A stretch of 64,000 nucleotides of DNA from Symsagittifera roscoffensis (GCF_963678635.1 NC_087067.1:42310696-42374695); one strand, 5' to 3'; positions 1 through 12,540 are shown, counted from the first letter of the stretch. Made by a program: numbers and translations. The notes: generated by a model not told the origin, from the letters alone.

Positions 1-2010
1 AAATTTGGAAAAAAATAAAAACAATTGATTTCAAAAAAAAAAACAGTCGAAGAACACAACTACCCGCGTTTAGGAGCTCTTACTGTTTTTTTTTAGCGAA
101 CATTAAGCTGACAATACGTGAGAAGTTGCCCATTAAATGCAAAACAATCAAGAATGTCACAAGAAAAAGTATCATAAAATAAATTTAAACAAAGAAAAAA
201 TTTGAATTTTTACACCAAACTAACTTGAAATTGTGACCTAAATTAGGTTTAAAAATTGAAAAAATTTAAAAAACTAACAAATAAGTTGCTAGACCGATCG
301 AAAAGAAGTGCAAGATAACAAAAAAAAGAAATTATACAAATTTGGGGATATTAAATTCAAATATTACATTAGATCAACTATACTTGTAGATAGTAAATAA
401 GAATTAATTTCAAGCACAATGAAAGACCGCCAATTCACTATTCCTAATTTTTCACGGTACTCTTACTATCAGAGGCAGCTGTGGTACTTCTAGACCAAGT
501 GAGAAGAAGGAGCCTGTTAAAATTCGATTCATTTTAGAATTGCAGGAAAATTAGCAGAAAAACTAACTCCCGATTACAAAACACTTGCTTTCGCAAGCGT
601 AAAAATGAATGGTGGAAATAGTAGGAAAAACTTATTCAAAAACACCCTGAAGATAACATGACAACTGTGAACAAAAACCTACAAGCCGGCAAAGTAATCA
701 TTTCACTTCGATAAAAATTGGCGCAATCAGCTATAGTATAACAACTGTATGCAGAAAAAAACGTATTTAGTTGCTAAAAAACTACCACTGTTAAATAATC
801 ATCTTAAACTAATCATCTTTAGCCATCTTTTTAGCAGACTTCTGTACTTAAAATTTTTAGTACCCGGTTGCAAGTCGCTAGCTCCACGCAAGGAAAATCA
901 GCCTCTCAAAATGTGCGCTTCAAAAAAGTTGACTAAATCAATTAAAGACATAGCCAACATACAGTTGGAAACAAAATCAATGATCGCAAGCAAACAAAAA
1001 AAATGGTCTTTTGGTACTCAAATTCGATCACACTTTTCGTCATCAAGGGATACATTTTTCGTTCCGCTGAAAAATCTGAAACCTAAAATCCAATTTCGAA
1101 ATTGGAAGTAAATCACGTTTTTGTAATTTTTTCAATTTTTCTGTTCAACAGTGTAGTTTGCTTTCCTTTTAACAAAGGAAATGAATTGAACTTAAAAAAA
1201 ATCAAACCGCGAAAAAGTACAATTGAGCCTGAACAACTTTTAAAATTTTTCCTGAAAAAAAATCATCGTGACATATATAAGAGTCTGACCTACGTTCATC
1301 GAATCTTAATTGCCCTTGCGATTAGCAAGTTTTTTCAAATTGGAATATAGATTTTTTGGGTTAACAACTTGCTTAACATAATCAATCACATGAATAACTT
1401 GGTATCTTGGTTCATATTGAATTCGAGTTTCTAAGCGTATGGGGCACACATAATCTGGAGTGAATGAAAACATCTAGAATAGCAAAGCTCGTGGGTTTGA
1501 AACTGAGTACGACCTGTTTTTATTACACGGTAAATATTCCGTTTAAAATGGCTTATTATTAGTCTGTTTATTATTTTTGTCGAGCTTAGTTGCCACATCT
1601 TAGAGATTTTGTGGTAGCATTTTACTTGTAGTTTTTTTTTGTTTTCACTTTTTTGGCAATTTGTAATTCTACTGGCCTTGGCTTCGTGTATTTGTTTTTT
1701 CTTCTTTCTTTGCTTAGTTTCCTTGGAATTAGTGACTTTTTTTGGTTTGAAGGTCTCTTTTTCTTTCCTGTCTCCTAGATTGCAATGCTAGTTTTGTGGT
1801 ATCGCTTTGACTCTGTGTTTTCAATATTTGACCCTTTTGTCTCTAAGGGTCCTTTCCAATCGGCCTAGGGGGTAATGCCGTCGCTTTTACATCCTAAAGT
1901 CTGGAGTTCTTCTCTCGGCCGGGCCTTTTTTCTGTTTGAAATTTTTTTTCGGTTAAAAATGAACTGAATTTTTATTGTCTGCTGAAGTTTTGTCAGTTAA
2001 GTTGCCACAA
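1..2010. repeat. Segmental duplicate of 23104-25515
   Basis: This block matches 23104-25515 almost base for base, in the same orientation and about 23 kb apart. Shared landmarks include the start (AACACAACTACCCGCGTTTA near 54 and 23147) and the ACATAATCTGGAGTGAATG segment near 1447 and 24935. This copy lacks the roughly 450 bp that lie at about 24328-24775 in the other. Similarity stops near 2010/25515. The open reading frames inside (749-1111, 1102-1350) are AT-rich, low-complexity and not preserved as a single frame, so I see no gene. Part of the block (about 1085-1350) is a reverse-orientation copy of the dispersed repeat described at 2387. Confidence 0.85.
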
Positions 2011-4232
2011 TTAACACGCGAAATATTTCGTGCTATTAACGCGTAGGCGCCTACAGTGCTGGAATACAATGCAATATAATTGAAATTTAAAATGCTTTTT
2101 TTCCAAATTGGGTTGAATTGACGTGAAAGATGATGCAAAACAAATTGTTTACAATTTCAACAGAATTAATATGGTGCAACTTGTTTTTGGCAATTCGTGC
2201 CCAAAATTTTAATCCAAAAAAGGGATCTTTTTTGGATTTTTAGTCAATCGAAAGCTGCACCATAACTACTTATCATTGACATAATTAAATCAAAATGAGA
2301 TTTTTACGTAGTCAAACAAAATTTAAGAGGGGTGTATTCTCTAAAGACTTCAAGAGAAGACAAAAACTCTAAAGGTCATTTTGCAATTAGCGAACATCAA
2401 AAGTGTAAAGGTCACGAAAAACGTGATCGACTTCTAGTTTCGAAAGTGGAAATTAATTTTCACATTTGCCAGCGAAATAAAACTTCTACTTATTGATCCA
2501 GTTTTCTCAAATAGGGTTACTTTATGAAAATTTTTTCAATCATTAATTGTTCTAGAAATTCGAAGTACTTAAATCCATTCATTTTTTCTTCGAAAGTTGA
2601 GAAATTTTTAAAAAACAAGACTGTTTTTTTTTCTGTTTCCTTGCGTTCAACACTTCTCCAACTGTCAGTTGGCAATGTTTGGACATTTTTTCCTCAAAAT
2701 ATCTGTTTTTGGTGTTAAAGTGCAAAAAAAAAGAAATGGGTATTGATGACTTTTTTCAGGAAAGTCACGCAGGAAAATTTATATCATGCTCAAATTTGAT
2801 TTTATGAATTTAGAATAATGAAAAACGTTTTAAAATGTTCTATCATTTTTTGGTTTCCTTGTTCTTTTCCAACTGTCTGTTGGCTATGTTTTAGATATAC
2901 AGACTGAATGGTTCTCTCAAATGAAGAAATTCAGTATGAAAGAACACCGAAAGAAAGAAGCACTCTTCTCAATACAGCACAACTAAAAAGAACAGAACAG
3001 AAAACCCTGTTCTAGCCCTAACCCACAAAGAAACTCACTTTAAGTCCACTTCTTTCTACCCTCTAGAGCAAGCTGTCAAATATAGTGTTTTATCTAAGGG
3101 GGTGTCACTCATAAGTATGTTCATAAAGATTGAAGAGAAAGTTTACCAAGCATTCTAGCTGAAAATGATGGTAAACTAGCTAATACTAATCGTCTGCCAA
3201 TTTCACATATCGGCATCTTCATTTGCGTGATGACTAGACGAAAAACGGCTGAAAATCAGAAACATACTTAGGAAGACAGCGCCCATTAAATGACATCATT
3301 AAGTGTTTCAACATTGTTTGGCGAAAGTTACACAAAGAGTATCTTCTTTCTCAATTGAAGGGAGTTGAACAAGCTTTTGTGGTCTTTGAAATTGAGTATT
3401 TCAAATTCAAGTTGACATGATAAAAAAAAGCTTGTTCTGCTCTGCTTAATTTTTACCAATTGATTTAAAATTCTGGTCAACAGCTCAAAATTTCCTAATA
3501 ATTATACAGGAAAGTCTGAAACATAATAAGCTTTTACTTATTACTATATAAGAGTCCGACCTACGTTCATCGAATCTTAATTGCCCTAGTAAGCGTATGG
3601 GGCACACATAATCTGGAGTGAATGAAAACATCTGGAATAGCAAAGCTCGTGGGTTTGAAACTGAGTACGACCTGTTTTTATTACACGGTAAATATTCCAT
3701 TTAAAAATGGCTTATTATTAGTCTGTTTAATATTTTTGTCGAGCTTAGTTGCCACATTTTAGAGATTTTGTGGTAGCATTTTACTTGTAGTTTTTTTTTG
3801 GCAATTTGTAATTCTACTGGCCTTGGCTTCGTGTATTTGTTTTTTGGGTTGAATTGAAGTGAAAATTGATGCAAAAGAAAATTGTTTACAATTTCAACAG
3901 AATTAATATGGTGGAACTTGTTTTTGGCAATTCAATTCAAAAGGGATTGTTTTTGGCCCAAAATTTCAATCCAAAAGGGATCTTTTTTGGATTTTTAGTC
4001 AAACGAAAACTGCACCATAACTACTTATCATTGACATAATTAAATCAAAGTGAGATTTTTACGTAGCCAAAAAAAATTTAAGAGGGGTGTATTCTCTAAA
4101 ACAAATTGCGCGAAACTTTTAAAAATCGTTTTTGAATGTAGAATTGGTGTTTTATGTAGTAAAAATCAATTTTTTTTTGTGTATCAAACAAAAATAAATA
4201 ATTAATACAATGCTTTGGTGAATATACTTTGG

Positions 4233-4388
4233 CGAAGAGGCCCCAGACTACATGTACTTGAGATAGCTGTTCCGCATCCTGTTCCGAACCCTCAACAACC
4301 AGTACGACTACATGTTAGACTGGACCATGCTCCGACAGCAGAGGTCAGGTAGACAAGAGCCAGTTCCCATGCAGAGTTCCCAGGTATG
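4233..4388 (+). pseudogene. Truncated casein kinase I alpha exon copy
   Basis: This is the unit A counterpart of the kinase exon at 8366-8569. It keeps the reading frame of [10 protein letters not shown], then has TAG where the intact copy has CAG (Gln), giving a stop within the conserved C-lobe end. A Phe-to-Leu change (MLDW for MFDW) and a His-to-Asn change follow. The first 45 or so bases of the exon and its splice acceptor are missing, because unit A is deleted up to the word CGAAGAGGCCCC. It is therefore a dead fragment copied together with the surrounding repeat rather than an independent retrocopy. Confidence 0.85.
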
Positions 4389-4494
4389 CCCAAATTAGAG
4401 ATCCAGGTATGCTCAATTTAGAGATCTAGTTGTGCTCAATTTAGAGAGCCAGGTATGCTCAATTTAGAGATCCAGGTATGCTCAATTTATGAGC
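4380..4494 (+). repeat. 23 bp minisatellite, five units (copy A)
   Basis: Five head-to-tail units of 23 bp start at 4380, 4403, 4426, 4449 and 4472. Each is a variant of CCAGGTATGCTCAATTT followed by AGAGAT. The first unit begins inside the 3' end of the broken kinase exon. The same array is present at 8566-8680. Confidence 0.9.
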
Positions 4495-7389
4495 AACAGA
4501 CTAAAAACACAATGCCAATTAATTCTACTTTCATACAGGTTTCGACACCTTATAAACATCATAAGTCTCTTCTGAACGCCTAAATGTTAATAGATTTTAA
4601 ACTTCTTAATTACGGGTCGAGTCTTTCCAGTCCGAACTACCATCTTTTTAAAATCTAATGTGGAAAATGATTGAAAAGGACTGTTCCGAATGTTCCAAAT
4701 GCCGTATTGTTTTAGGCTATTGCCAGCTCAAACAACGGAGCAAAAACTGCTCATTCAGACCAAAGAAATAAGTAAAAATTGACCGCTTTACAATCGATTA
4801 GTTGTCGTTACCATCTCTGTTCATATATACCATAACAACACGCCACTGACTTAAAACATAGTTTGAAACCAATCATTGCATATTCTGAATACCGTCTGAA
4901 CCGTTTAAATATCTGTGAATGGTATGAAAGCAATGTATTGTGCTTTTAATTTTGTAGTTGCTTAATCGAGTTAGCTGCTGAGGAACAAAAACATGTTTCT
5001 TGCGGCGTCAGAATATTCAAAACTTTGAAGCTATAATTATTTGAGAACATATTTATTATTTTGTGAACAAATGACGCAAAAATGAAGTTGCTATGGTAAC
5101 ATATTTGCATTTGAGCCTGGAGTTCAAGAGAAGACAAAAACTCTAAAAGTCATTTTGCAATCAGAAGTTAGTCAAACAAAGGAACCTTGACATGTGTTAT
5201 TGGAATGTATGTGTATCTATACCAGGAAATGAAAATAGAACTGAAAATTATGGTGGTAAAATGAAGCAAGTCTATGGAAATTTATAATGTTACATGAAAG
5301 TAGTGTTTAATAATGGGCCAGTGAAGAGTAAAGAAGTTACGCTGGTGTTTGTGTTTGTTTCAGATTGAGTTATCGTCACCTCAGTTCCTCCAGATTTATT
5401 AGTTAATGTTTTTAAACAGTGAGTATAGCTGATTGTTTTGTTTTCCAAAATTTGCTGAAAAGTGTTCTAAACAGTGAGTATAGCTGATTGTTTTGTTTTC
5501 TAAAATTTGCTGAAAAGAGTCCGATCAATATTAGTCTAAAATCAGTAATTATTGCAGTTTTTCTAGAATTTATTTAACTCTAAAAACAATCTAGAAGACC
5601 TGCATTGTCCTTAGTTTGTAACGGCTAAAACTCAATTCAATGATGTTTGAAACTTTATTGAAGTTGGGCCTCTTGCATTTTAGAGGTTCTAACATGCCAA
5701 ATCAAGCTGTGCTGGCCTTTTTATCTCGCGTAAAAGCAGATTCTCAATGCTGAAACCCCCTTCGAAACCCTCTTTTTAAGAGTAATGAATGTAATGAAGA
5801 CTCTTATATAAGTCTTGGTGATTTTGATAGTTTGTTTTTTCACGAAAAGGTCTTGAAATTTTTGTTCACGCTTATTTTGATTTTTTTTATTTGTAATTTT
5901 CTTAAATTCAGTGCATTTCCATTGTTAAAAGGAAGGCAAAATCATTAGCGAACATCAAAAGTGTAAAAGTCGCGAAAAACGTGATCGACTTCTAGTTTCG
6001 AAAGTGGAAATTAATTTTCACATTTGCCAGCGAAATAAAACTTCTACTTATTGATCCAGTTTTCTCAAATAGGGTTACTTTATGAAAATTTTTTCAATCA
6101 TTAGTTGTTCTAGAAATTCGAAGTACTTAAATCCATTCATTTTTTCTTCGAAAGTTGAGAAATTTTTAAAAAACAAGACTGTTTTTTTCTGTTTCCTTGC
6201 GTTCAACACTTCTCCAACTGTCAGTTGGCAATGTTTGGACATTTTTTCCTCAAAATATCTGTTTTTGGTGTTAAAGTGCAAAAAAAAGAAATGGGTATTG
6301 ATGACTTTTTTCAGGAAAGTCACGCAGGAAAATTTATATCATGCTCAAATTTGATTTTATGAATTTAGAATGTTGAAAAACGTTTTAAAATGTTCTATCA
6401 TTTTTTGGTTTCCTTGTTCTTTTCCAACTGTCTGTTGGCTATGTTTTAGATATACAGACTGAATGGTTCTCTCAAATGAAGAAATTCAGTATGAAAGAAC
6501 ACCGAAAGAAAGAAGCACTCTTCTCAATACAGCACAACTAAAAAGAACAGAACAGAAAACCCTGTTCTAGCCCTAACCCACAAAGAAACTCACTTTAAGT
6601 CCACTTCTTTCTACCCTCTAGAGCAAGCTGTCAAATATAGTGTTTTATCTAAGGGGGTGTCACTCATAAGTATGTTCATAAAGATTGAAGAGAAAGTTTA
6701 CCAAGCATTCTAGCTGAAAATGATGGTAAACTAGCTAATACTAATCGTCTGCCAATTTCACATATCGGCATCTTCATTTGCGTGATGACTAGACGAAAAA
6801 CGGCTGAAAATCAGAAACATACTTAGGAAGACAGCGCCCATTAAATGACATCATTAAGTATTTCAACATTGTTTGGCGAAAGTTACACAAAGAGTATCTT
6901 CTTTCTCAATTGAAGGGAGTTGAACAAGCTTTTGTGGTCTTTGAAATTGAGTATTTCAAATTCAAGTTGACATGATAAAAAAAGCTTGTTCTGCTCTGCT
7001 TAATTTTTACCAATTGATTTAAAATTCTGGTCAACAGCTCAAAATTTCCTAATAATTATACAGGAAAGTCTGAAACATAATAAGCTTTTACTTATTACTA
7101 TATAAGAGTCCGACCTACGTTCATCGAATCTTAATTGCCCTAGTAAGCGTATGGGGCACACATAATCTGGAGTGAATGAAAACATCTGGAATAGCAAACC
7201 TCGTGGGTTTGAAACTGAGTACGACCTGTTTTTATTACACGGTAAATATTCCGTTTAAAAATGGCTTATTATTAGTCTGTTTAATATTTTTGTCGAGCTT
7301 AGTTGCCACATTTTAGAGATTTTGTGGTAGCATTTTACTTGTAGTTTTTTTTTGGCAATTTGTAATTCTACTGGCCTTGGCTTCGTGTA

Positions 7390-7990
7390 TTTGTTTTTTG
7401 GGTTGAATTGAAGTGAAAATTGATGCAAAAGAAAATTGTTTACAATTTCAACAGAATTAATATGGTGCAACTTGTTTTTGGCAATTCAATTCAAAAGGGA
7501 TTGTTTTTGGCCCAAAATTTTAATCCAAAAGGGATCTTTTTTGGATTTTTAGTCAAACGAAAACTGCACCATAACTACTTATCATTGACATAATTAAATC
7601 AAAGTGAGATTTTTACGTAGCCAAAAAAAATTTAAGAGGGGTGTATTCTCTAAAACAAATTGCGCGAAACTTTTAAAAATCGTTTTTGAATGTAGAATTG
7701 GTGTTTTATGTAGTAAAAATCAATTTTCTTTTTGTGTATCAAACAAAAATAAATAATTAACACAATGTTTTGGCGAATATACTTTTCTACAATTCTTTTT
7801 GGGCTACAAAACGGGCTGTTTCATATAATTATGTCAGTGATTGACTAAAACAGCCAAAAATGATCCCTTTTTAAGGTAAAATTTTGGGCCTGAGATTTGC
7901 AAAACAAAACATATTGCACCATTTTAATTCTGCTGAAGTCCTAAGCAATTCTCGGTTTAATCATTTTGCACCTAAAGACAACTCAGTTTG
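7390..7990. repeat. Imperfect fold-back (inverted repeat) structure
   Basis: The left arm (about 7390-7620) and right arm (about 7815-7990) are inverted copies. The word CCCAAAATTTTAATCC in the left arm faces its complement with small changes near 7880. ATATGGTGCAACTTG faces CATATTGCACCATTTT, and ATTGACATAATTA faces TAATTATGTCAGTGA. The spacer is roughly 200 bp. The arms are diverged and the right arm has a deletion of about 26 bp. Unit A keeps only the left arm. It could be an old non-autonomous element or a chance inversion inside the repeat; no transposase is present and no target-site duplication was found. Confidence 0.55.
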
Positions 7991-8365
7991 AAAAAAAAAG
8001 AGTTTTAAATTTCTAAGTTTGATGCGTTTTGCCCGAAAAGTTTAAATCAGCACTGTTTTTAATGCGCTCAAGAAATGTCCAAATTGAATTACAGCAAGAT
8101 ACTTTTGGTTTTGAATACGTTACTAGACGCAAAGATCATCCTTTTGTACTTGGCATAATCTTTATTTTGAAAATTTATTATTTCCCAGTTGTTGTTTCCA
8201 AAATCTGTTTTAAAGACGTTGAAGGGCAGTAGGAACATTCAGGGCTTCGCCTTGAGCTGAGCAAAATAAATATGAACTCAAAATTCAGATTTTGTTTTGA
8301 TTATTTTGGTTAAATTTTTTTAGGTTAATTTATTTTGATATTCATAAGTTTCGTCTGTGATGTAG

Positions 8366-8569
8366 GGATTTCCGGCGGAGTTCGGCATGTTCTTGAACTA
8401 CTGCAAGCACCTTCGCTTCGAAGAGGCCCCAGACTACATGTACTTGAGACAGCTGTTCCGCATCCTGTTCCGAACCCTCAACCACCAGTACGACTACATG
8501 TTCGACTGGACCATGCTCCGACAGCAGAGGTCAGGTGGACAAGAGCCAGTTCCCACGCAGAGTTCCCAG
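8366..8569 (+). CDS. Casein kinase I alpha, single C-lobe exon (partial)
   Basis: The frame reads [20 protein letters not shown] and continues through [14 protein letters not shown] to FDWTMLRQQ. This is the conserved end of the CK1-alpha kinase domain (the last helices of the C-lobe) plus the start of the variable tail. CK1 alpha is a Ser/Thr kinase acting in Wnt and Hedgehog signalling. The exon is preceded by TGATGTAG|GG, an acceptable acceptor, and ends at CCCAG|GTATGC, a good donor; if unspliced, the frame closes at 8584 after VCPI. No ATP-binding lobe, HRD or DFG motif lies anywhere upstream in the window, so this is an orphan exon or one exon of a gene with very long introns. Its flanks are repeats, and a dead duplicate sits 4.2 kb upstream. 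Identity is confident; function here is doubtful. Confidence 0.8.
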
Positions 8570-8680
8570 GTATGCCCAATTTAGAGATCCAGGTCTGCTC
8601 AATTTAGAGATCTAATTGTGCTCAATTTAGAGAGCCAGGTATGCTCAATTTAGAGATCCAGGTATGCTCAATTTATGAGC
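8566..8680 (+). repeat. 23 bp minisatellite, five units (copy B)
   Basis: Units begin at 8566, 8589, 8612, 8635 and 8658. The first unit spans the exon-intron border of the kinase exon, so the donor word CAG|GTATG is repeated; it is intact in units 1, 4 and 5 and altered in units 2 (GTCTG) and 3 (TTGTG). The array is shared with copy A and so predates the tandem duplication. Confidence 0.9.
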
Positions 8681-10122
8681 AACAGACTAAAAACACAATG
8701 CCATTTAATTCTACTTTCATACAGGTTTCGACACCTTATGAACATCATAAGTCATAAATGTTATTAGATTTTAAACTTTTTAATTACGGGTCGAGTCTTT
8801 CCAGTCCGAACTACCATCTCTTTTAAATCTGATGTGGAAAGTGATTGAAAAGGACTGTTCCGAATGTTCCAAATGCCGTATTATTTTAGGCTATTGCCAG
8901 CTCAAACAACGGAGCAAAAGCTGCTCATTCAGACCAAAGAAGTAAGTAAAAATTGACCGCTTTACAATCGATTAGTTGTCGTTACCATCTCTGTTCATAT
9001 ATACCATAACAACACGCCACTGACTTAAAACATGGTTTGAAACCAATCATTGCATAATCTGAATACCGTCTGAAGCGTTTAAATATCTGTGAATGGTATG
9101 AAAGCAACGTATTGTGCTTTTAATTTTGTAGTTGCTTAATCGAGTTTGCTACTGAGGAACGAAAACATGTTTCTTGCGGCGTCAGAATATTCAAAACTTT
9201 GAAGCTATAATTATTCGAGAACATATTTATTATTTTGTGAACAAATGACGCAAAAATGAAGTTGCTATGGTAACATATTTGCATTTGAGCCTGGAGTTCA
9301 AGAGAAGACAAAAACTCTAAAAGTCATTTTGCAATCAGAAGTTAGTCAAACAAAGGAACCTTGACATGTGTTATTGGAATGTATGTGTATCTATACCAGG
9401 AAATGAAAATAGAACTGAAAATTATGGTGGTAAAATGAAGCAAGTCTATGGAAATTTATAATGTTACATGAAAGTAGTGTTTAATAATGGGCCAGTGAAG
9501 AGTAAAGAAGTTACGCTGGTGTTTGTGTTTGTTTCAGATTGAGTTATCGTCACCTCAGTTCCTCCAGATTTATTAGTTAATGTTTTTAAACAGTGAGTAT
9601 AGCTGATTGTTTTGTTTTCCAAAATTTGCTGAAAAGTGTTCTAAACAGTGAGTATAGCTGATTGTTTTGTTTTCTAAAATTTGCTGAAAAGAGTCCGATC
9701 AATATTAGTCTAAAATCAGTAATTATTGCAGTTTTTCTAGAATTTATTTAACTCTAAAAACAATCTAGAAGACCTGCATTGTCCTTAGTTTGTAACGGCT
9801 AAAACTCAATTCAATGATGTTTGAAACTTTATTGAAGTTGGGCCTCTTGCATTTTAGAGGTTCTAACATGCCGAATCAAGCTGTGCTGGCCTTTTTATCT
9901 CGCGTAAAAGCAGCTTCTCAATGCTGGAACCCCCTTCGAAACCCTCTTTTTAAGAGTATTAAATGTAATGAAGACTCTTATATAAGTCTTGGTGATTTTG
10001 ATTGTTTGTTTTTTCACGAAAAGGTCTTAAAATTTTTGTTCACGCTTACTTTGATTTTTTTTTATTTGTAATTTTTTTAACCTCAGTGCATTTCCATTTT
10101 TAAAAGGAAGTCAAAATCCTCT

Positions 10123-11240
10123 AGCGAACAGCAAAAATGTAAAGGTCACGAAAAACGTGATCGACTTCTAGTTTCGAAAGTGGAAATTAATATTCACATT
10201 TGCCAGCGAAAAAAAAATTGCTACTTATTGATCCAGTTTTCTTAAATAGGGTTACTTTTATGAAAAATTTTTCAATCACGAATTGTTCTAGAAATTTGAA
10301 GTGCTTAAGTCCATCCATTTTTTCTTCGAAACTTGAGAGATTTTCAAAAAACAAGACTGTTTTTTTCTGTTTCCTTGCGTTCAACACTTCTCCATCTGTC
10401 AGTTGGCAATGTTTGGACATTTTTTCCTCAAAATATCTGTTTTTGGTGTTAAAGTGCAGAAAAAAAGAAATGGGTATTAATGATTTAATTCAGGAAAGTC
10501 ACGCAGGAAAATTTATATCACGCTCAATTTTGATTTTATGATATTCGAATGTTGAAAAACGTTTTGAAATGTTCTATCATTTTTTGGTTTCCTTGTTCTT
10601 TTCTAAATGTCTGTTGGCCATGTTTTAGATATACAGACTGAATGGTGCTCTCAAATGAGGAAATTCAGTATGAAAGAACACCGAAAGAAACAAGCACTCG
10701 TCTCAATACAGCACAACTAAAAAGAACAGAACAGAAAACGCTGTTCTAGCCCTAACCCACAAAGAAACTCACTTTAAGTCCACTTCTTTCTGCCTTCTCG
10801 AGCAAACTGTCAAATATAGTGTTTTATCTAAGGGTGTGTCACTCATAAGTATGTTCATAAAGATTGAAGAGAAAGTTTACTAAGCATTCTAGCTGAAAAT
10901 GATGGAAAACTAGCTAATATTAATCGTCTGCCAATTTCACATATCGGCATCCTCATTTTCGTGATGACTAGACAAAAAACGGTTGAAAATCAGAAACATA
11001 CTTAGGAAGACAGCGCCCATTAAATGACATCATTAAGTGTTTCACCATTGTTTGGCGAAAGTTACACGAACAGTATCTTCTTTCTCAATTGAAGGGAGTA
11101 GAACAAGCTTTTGTGGCCTTTGAAATTGAGTATTTCAAATTCAAGTTGATGTGATAAAAAAAGCTTGTTCTGCTCGGCTTAATTTTTGCCAATTGATTCA
11201 AAGTTCTGGTCAACAGCTCAAAATTTCCTAATAATTATAC
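10123..11240 (+). repeat. Tandem segmental duplication, unit C (truncated)
   Basis: Third unit, with more substitutions than units A and B have between themselves. It follows the others up to AATTTCCTAATAATTATAC at about 11240, after which the sequence is unrelated. Reading frames at 10187-10420 and 10200-10541 overlap on opposite strands of the repeat and are not credible genes. Confidence 0.8.
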
Positions 11241-12540
11241 AAAAAAATGTCGACACTTTTTTTCCGAAACCCCCCCCCCCCCCCCAACCTCAGATAAGCA
11301 TCAGTTTTTTTGGTGGGGTTTTATCAAGTTTAATTATCAGGCCTAACTGTTGGTCATGGCCTAGTCTGCGCGCCAATTTTTGTAACAATCTGACAATGCG
11401 AACGGTAACTTTACTAGTAAAATTCCTGATACTTTACTGGGGGGTAGGAAAAATCAAATATCGATTAATCAACATCTTTCTTGTCTACGAGTTGTTGGGC
11501 GGTTGAGCTTTAAAACCAGTGCTCATTATAAATCTTCAATTAAATTCCTGTCACTTTAATTGGTAGATAAAAGTTGTAGATTTCTAGATTAAAAACAAAA
11601 GATGCGTTGAATGATATCTGAAACTCGAATCTTCTCCCCCGAAATATTAACATAGCAGGGCTTGAAGTCATCGGCTTCAATCGAAAGCAAACAAGAAGCT
11701 TACCTACTTTTTTGTCAGATTTATTGTCAGGACTACTGAGTAACTTAACTGCCGTCTTTCATTGACTTATTTTGGGGCATAATTCTATTACCTTATTAAA
11801 ATGGCCCAATTTTCAATGAAAAGTGGTGGTTTTTTCGACACCTGACTGAATAATTTATATCTGTGTGTATTCTGCATTGAGAATTACAGATTGGGCGTCA
11901 CTTTAGAATCCTTTAGTTATCCTATCGTTTCATGCAAATCATTCAGCAAGAAAAATTTTTCTTCAAAACGAGCTTCAAACGCAATGAAATGTATGCGGAA
12001 ATATAAAATCCTTAGTTAGAAGAAATTTTTTTCATTGATTTGCTCCGGTTTCAAATTAAAAACAAGTTTATCTTTGTATTTTTATGAACTAGATTGATGA
12101 TAGCTGTAAATATACTATTATACTAGCAAGTGACTCGAATATTCAATATTTAGTGTCAGGAGTTTCGCGATTTGTTTTTGTTTCGGGTCACTTAGTTTTC
12201 TCAGAGATTTAGACGTTTTTGTTGTGAAGCGTCAGTCATTTTCAAACATATCTCTGAGTTTTGTTGTTAATTTCTTCATGTATTAACGCCATTTTTTGTG
12301 TCGAAAGGCTGCTAGAACTGTTACATAAAATAACGTTATCGGGTTGATAGCAATTATTCTAACATCAGTTTTAACAATTAAATGTTTTATTTCCTAATTT
12401 TTGCTGTTGAAGTAGTTTCATGTACATCAATCTTACTTTGACAGATACGTACCTTTGGCGGCGTTGGTTGAACCAAATCACTGATGATGAGATATGAAAT
12501 ATTAACAGGGGTGGATTGGAGAGGTGGGTACCAAGTCCTT
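11241..12540. other. AT-rich spacer without recognised gene
   Basis: About 1.3 kb with no coding signal I can support. A run of 16 C lies at 11270-11285 at the edge of the broken duplication unit. The frame at 11186-11506 runs through this C-run and into duplicated DNA and is not a gene. Confidence 0.6.

Larger units (their letters stand above)
2387..5944 (+). repeat. Tandem segmental duplication, unit A
   Basis: First of three head-to-tail units that each begin with TTAGCGAACATCAAAAGTG or a close variant (2387, 5945, 10123). The unit is about 3.56 kb. It contains AT-rich DNA without a credible gene, a broken piece of casein kinase I alpha (4233-4388), a 23 bp minisatellite (4380-4494), and a second small internal duplication (AAACAGTGAGTATAGCTGATT at about 5413 and 5470). 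It differs from unit B mainly by a deletion of about 630 bp that removes the sequence equivalent to 7780-8411 and cuts into the kinase exon. The reading frames at 2524-2718, 3485-3700 and 4946-5137 recur in the other units or drift out of frame and look non-coding. Confidence 0.85.
5945..10122 (+). repeat. Tandem segmental duplication, unit B
   Basis: Second unit, about 4.18 kb, aligned with unit A along its whole length but retaining the stretch at about 7780-8411 that unit A lost. It carries the open kinase exon (8366-8569), the minisatellite (8566-8680) and a fold-back structure (7390-7990). The reading frames at 6075-6354, 7255-7470, 8029-8232, 9120-9311 and 9814-10071 are not supported as genes: the frame at 9814 has an in-frame stop in unit A (near 5750), and the others lie on either strand of the same AT-rich repeat. 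Confidence 0.85.

Noticed and set aside
749-1350. ORFs of 120 and 82 codons
   Set aside because: In the duplicate at 23850-24450 the same sequence is broken by indels, so neither frame is conserved.
9814-10071. 85-codon ORF
   Set aside because: The matching sequence in unit A has an in-frame stop near 5750, and composition is that of the surrounding repeat.
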